NCBI GenBank assembly: GCA_039707655.1
Contig: CM077672.1
Location: 353,692,031-353,756,030, forward strand
DNA length: 64,000 nt
Origin: Elymus sibiricus
Lineage: Eukaryota; Streptophyta; Magnoliopsida; Poales; Poaceae
Direction of reading: 5' to 3'
Made by a program: the position numbers and the translations under genes. Every line of letters starts with the position of its first letter. Position 1 is the first letter of the stretch. Positions 61,612-64,000 of this stretch are shown here, piece after piece. The notes beneath the pieces were generated by a model that had not been told where the DNA came from, ran no database searches, and saw nothing but the letters and a program-made list of their open reading frames with translations.

Positions 61612-63222
61612 GGGACAAATACATTCTTGCCCTTAGTTTCTCACCTGTGGGTTTTGCACCTAATTATTAGCTCTCCTCAGTTTTGCCCTGAAATTGCATT
61701 TCAGGTCGCCTGAATGTCCTTCCGTCAAGATTTTGTGTGGTTAAAGGCCATTGGCCGTTATTTGACCAGAATACCCCAGGTAGCTGATAAATGGGCCATC
61801 TCCCTTACACGTACATGGGAACCACCAAGGAAAAAAAAAAGCCTAGAACTAGTCCAACTACAACATAACAGAGCAGCCCACCCAAGGCGCAACCTATACT
61901 CTCACCCGTTCTAGCCTAGTCCAGCCCACTAGGCCCCTCCTTCAACCTCAAGTCGAAGCACCAGCGTGCGCCCACAGCGCCGCCGGGCACCACATCCTTT
62001 CACCGCCGTTTTTGACTTCACATCGTCTTTATACTCTACCAACGCGATTGCCAAGACTCAACGGTTCCATTCCTTCCCTTTGCGTAGAGATTCGAGCCCC
62101 ACAGATGATGAAACGGTCCTTGACCTGACTGAAGCTGGCCATTGTGCCAAGAACTGCTACCTCTGTTGACCACCTCGTCTCCTCCTTCTTGCGCCATTCG
62201 ACTTGCCTTGCCACACCCTCCATTTCGTCCGAGTTGCGCGCCCTCTCGAGCTTTGTACAATGTGAGCACTGTTGGCGCCCAGTTCACGTCGAGGTCAACG
62301 ACCTTCATCGTCCCCGTGGTAAATTGTCATCGCGTACCGAGAAACCTTGTCCAGAAGGTCCTCCATGTCCTGTAATGGACCCCTACAGAAGGAACTGAAG
62401 GGGGGATGGGTGCCTATAATCGATGGCATGGCCATCGTCTTCCTTGCCTCCGACGACATTCATTGCTCCTTGATCTCCTTTGTTGTTGAGCCCCCTTCGT
62501 CCTCGACAGCTCCCCCACCTTCCCTATGTCATGTCAGAGCTTCCAACGTTGTCCACTTGGATCCCCTCGTCCTAGACCCACCTCGCTGCGAGATCATGCT
62601 CTGTTGCCGCCGTTAACGGAGACATTGCTCCGGTGCCCCACAGTCGACCCCTACCTCCATGGTGTACTCCTAGTGGGCGCACAATCCTTTTCCCTCTCCT
62701 TCCAAGCTCTCACGTGCCTTCTAGCCTACTCATGTCATGCTCCGCCGTAGCCGTCTCTACTGATCGCTGGTGTCGTTGTTTCCCCGCGCCACCTCAGTTG
62801 GTCGCTGAGAGTTGAACACACTATCCAGCCAGTCATGTAGTGCCCTGTGTCGCCGTCCTGTTTATCTTCGCTGTGCCCGCGTGCTATACTTCTATTGTTG
62901 AGATAGAGAGAGGGGTAGGGGGAGGGAGAGACTTTTTTCTTTTTCTTTTTTGGTCCCACGTGTAAGTGACTTGGCTTGAAGAGAGATGGTCTTTTTATGC
63001 TTTTTTCTAGATGGGTCCCACGTGTAAGGGACATAGCCCATCTAGGTGCTAGCAAGGGTATTTTAGTTATCCAGGATAACAATCAAAGGCCTTTGACCGA
63101 ACGGCAGGATGGTAGAAGAGCATTTGGGTGACATAAAATGCTTAGGGGTAAAATGAGGAGTGCCAAAAATTAGGCAAAACCCACAGGTGGGAACTAACTA
63201 AGGTCAAGAGTGTATTTGTCCT
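61612..63222. mobile_element. 1.6 kb element with long inverted ends in hydrolase intron 5
   Basis: The left GGGACAAATACATTCTTGCC mirrors the right end, which reversed reads AGGACAAATACACTCTTGACC. Further in, CACCTGTGGGTTTTGC and TGGGC.AT.TCCCTTACACGT are shared in inverted form; arms are about 200 bp. The interior has no recognised gene. Mutator-like by structure; no clear target duplication. Confidence 0.65.
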
Positions 63223-63550
63223 GATGTCCCATTTCTTTTTGTTAAACAGAGGATTTGGTCCTTGGGGCCCATATTTAGTTCGAAGATATACCACAGCTAG
63301 GTTTGGATCATATTCAACTGGTGAATTACTAATAAAACATGAATCTATCTTGCTGACAGGTAAACATTCTTTACTACATTAAATAAGCGACTACATTTTC
63401 TAAAATGATGCTTGCAGCTGAACCTTACTCTTGCTTTCACATGTATGAAGATTATATTTACCACACTTTAGTTGCCAAAGCCAGTTGAGAGTTGTGCTTA
63501 AATTATACTTTTTCTTTGGGGGCATTTACAAGAAAACCTCTTCTGCAGAG

Positions 63551-64000
63551 GTTAGCTCATCTTTATATGTTCTTAGTTTGCATGAACTTTCCTGTTTATC
63601 CTTGTAATCACTTAATAACATGCACATTAAATATGATTCTCATTAATGATTTAGAAGTTAAACAAAATCTTCTTTGAATTCTCATTAACAATTAAGAGTT
63701 TAAGATAACATATTTTTATTCTCATTTTTTTTACTTAGAACCGTCAGTTCTTCTTTCCAGCGAAGGACATTACAATTCATTACTTTCGACATGCAATGAT
63801 AGAAAATGGAAATCCTTAAATAAGCGCAGCTAGTTAGCACCCCATTGCAAAAACATTTTGCTTTAGAAGGGTGAAAAATGATTGTTTGGGCTCAACTAGC
63901 CGAGGAAAATTCCTTTTCATTTATTATTAGCTTTCAAATATCATGTAGACGGGATAGTATATGTTTCTCATGTTCTTCCTTAGAAGTTGATAATTTCCTT
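63551..64000. other. Intron 7 of the hydrolase gene up to the window edge
   Basis: AT-rich sequence after exon 7. The next expected exon, which should begin near a SEWKVPTTFIYG-like stretch, is not seen before 64000. Confidence 0.5.

Larger units (their letters stand above)
57300..63550 (+). pseudogene. Alpha/beta hydrolase (CGI-58/ABHD5-like) with premature stop; runs past the window
   Basis: Exons: 57300-57406, 59824-60063, 60532-60578, 61030-61148, 61231-61388, 63250-63359, 63451-63550, the last incomplete as a gene. The protein has TGYVQEQVNIGS, LVMVHGYGASQG (oxyanion region) and the nucleophile turn SHSLGGYVAAKYAL, with Ser159 in place. The family, known from Arabidopsis At4g24160, acts on lysophosphatidic acid and other lipids in lipid balance. 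Two defects: the first Gly of GxSxG is Ser, and exon 7 has TGA at 63486-63488 where relatives have Gly (AKAS then stop then ELCL). Translation would stop after 272 residues, compared with over 400 in the family, and lack the catalytic His. The exon 7 acceptor is a weak GAAG. Introns 1, 3 and 5 carry TEs. A functional gene is unlikely unless the stop is an assembly error. Confidence 0.75.

Noticed and set aside
62347..62750. Plus-strand ORFs within intron 5 of the hydrolase gene
   Set aside because: They lie inside a TE with inverted ends and resemble no known protein.

Overview
The window is nuclear DNA of a grass, most likely from the wheat/barley tribe (Triticeae). The signs are introns with GT..AG borders, a GC-rich first exon in the kinase gene, and dense repeats of types common in those genomes: Ty3/gypsy fragments with a GCCGTTGCCGG primer-site region and an AAGCTTGGGGGAG polypurine tract, CTCCCTCCGTCCC Stowaway MITEs, GGGCATCTCCAAC PIF/Harbinger elements, and a Helitron 3' end of the GCCCGT..ACGGGC..CTAG-T type. 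No tRNA, rRNA, CRISPR or bacterial feature was seen. All identifications come from reading the sequence; no database search was possible.

Layout. 1-6432: nested gypsy LTR retrotransposons, first a minus-strand copy with broken gag and protease and no polymerase, then a small plus-strand copy with almost no internal region. 6433-10970: repeat-rich DNA with a small hAT-like MITE and a PIF/Harbinger element holding an internally deleted transposase. 10973-11992 (minus): an intact single-exon polygalacturonase-inhibiting protein (PGIP) gene. 12139-14754: a 2.6 kb PIF/Harbinger element inserted just upstream of PGIP, carrying only a Myb/SANT-like ORF in three exons. 14758-31050: gene-poor DNA with a target-duplicated non-LTR insertion, a Helitron end, a hAT MITE with a nested Stowaway, several other MITEs, and two adjacent Harbinger copies. 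31246-37446 (plus): a 16-exon ACT-domain protein kinase of the plant Raf-like/STY type. 38833-56297 (plus): a 21-exon gene joining a phi-class GST domain to a huge low-complexity tail. 57300-63550 onward (plus): an alpha/beta hydrolase gene of the CGI-58/ABHD5 type, interrupted by TEs and carrying a premature stop; it runs off the window.

The most unusual locus is the GST fusion gene. Its first two exons and the start of the third keep the usual three-exon layout of phi GST genes. The third exon then runs on for 5.5 kb with no stop, and 18 more exons follow. All its introns from the second onward are phase 1. The 3' part is a tandem array of nearly identical exon-plus-intron units of about 456 bp, each adding about 99 residues. 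Spliced as read here, the frame stays open for about 4,244 residues. Older duplications within exon 3 and across exons 3-8 show that the tail grew in several rounds. The GST position that normally holds the catalytic serine appears to be leucine, so a binding or scaffold role is more likely than conjugation. The function is unknown.

The four protein-coding loci show no obvious functional link. PGIP is a secreted defence protein, the kinase a cytosolic signalling enzyme, the hydrolase a lipid-metabolism relative that is probably dead, and the GST fusion is uncharacterised. They are linked only by position, in a TE-rich region where TEs have entered promoters (PGIP) and introns (GST fusion, hydrolase).
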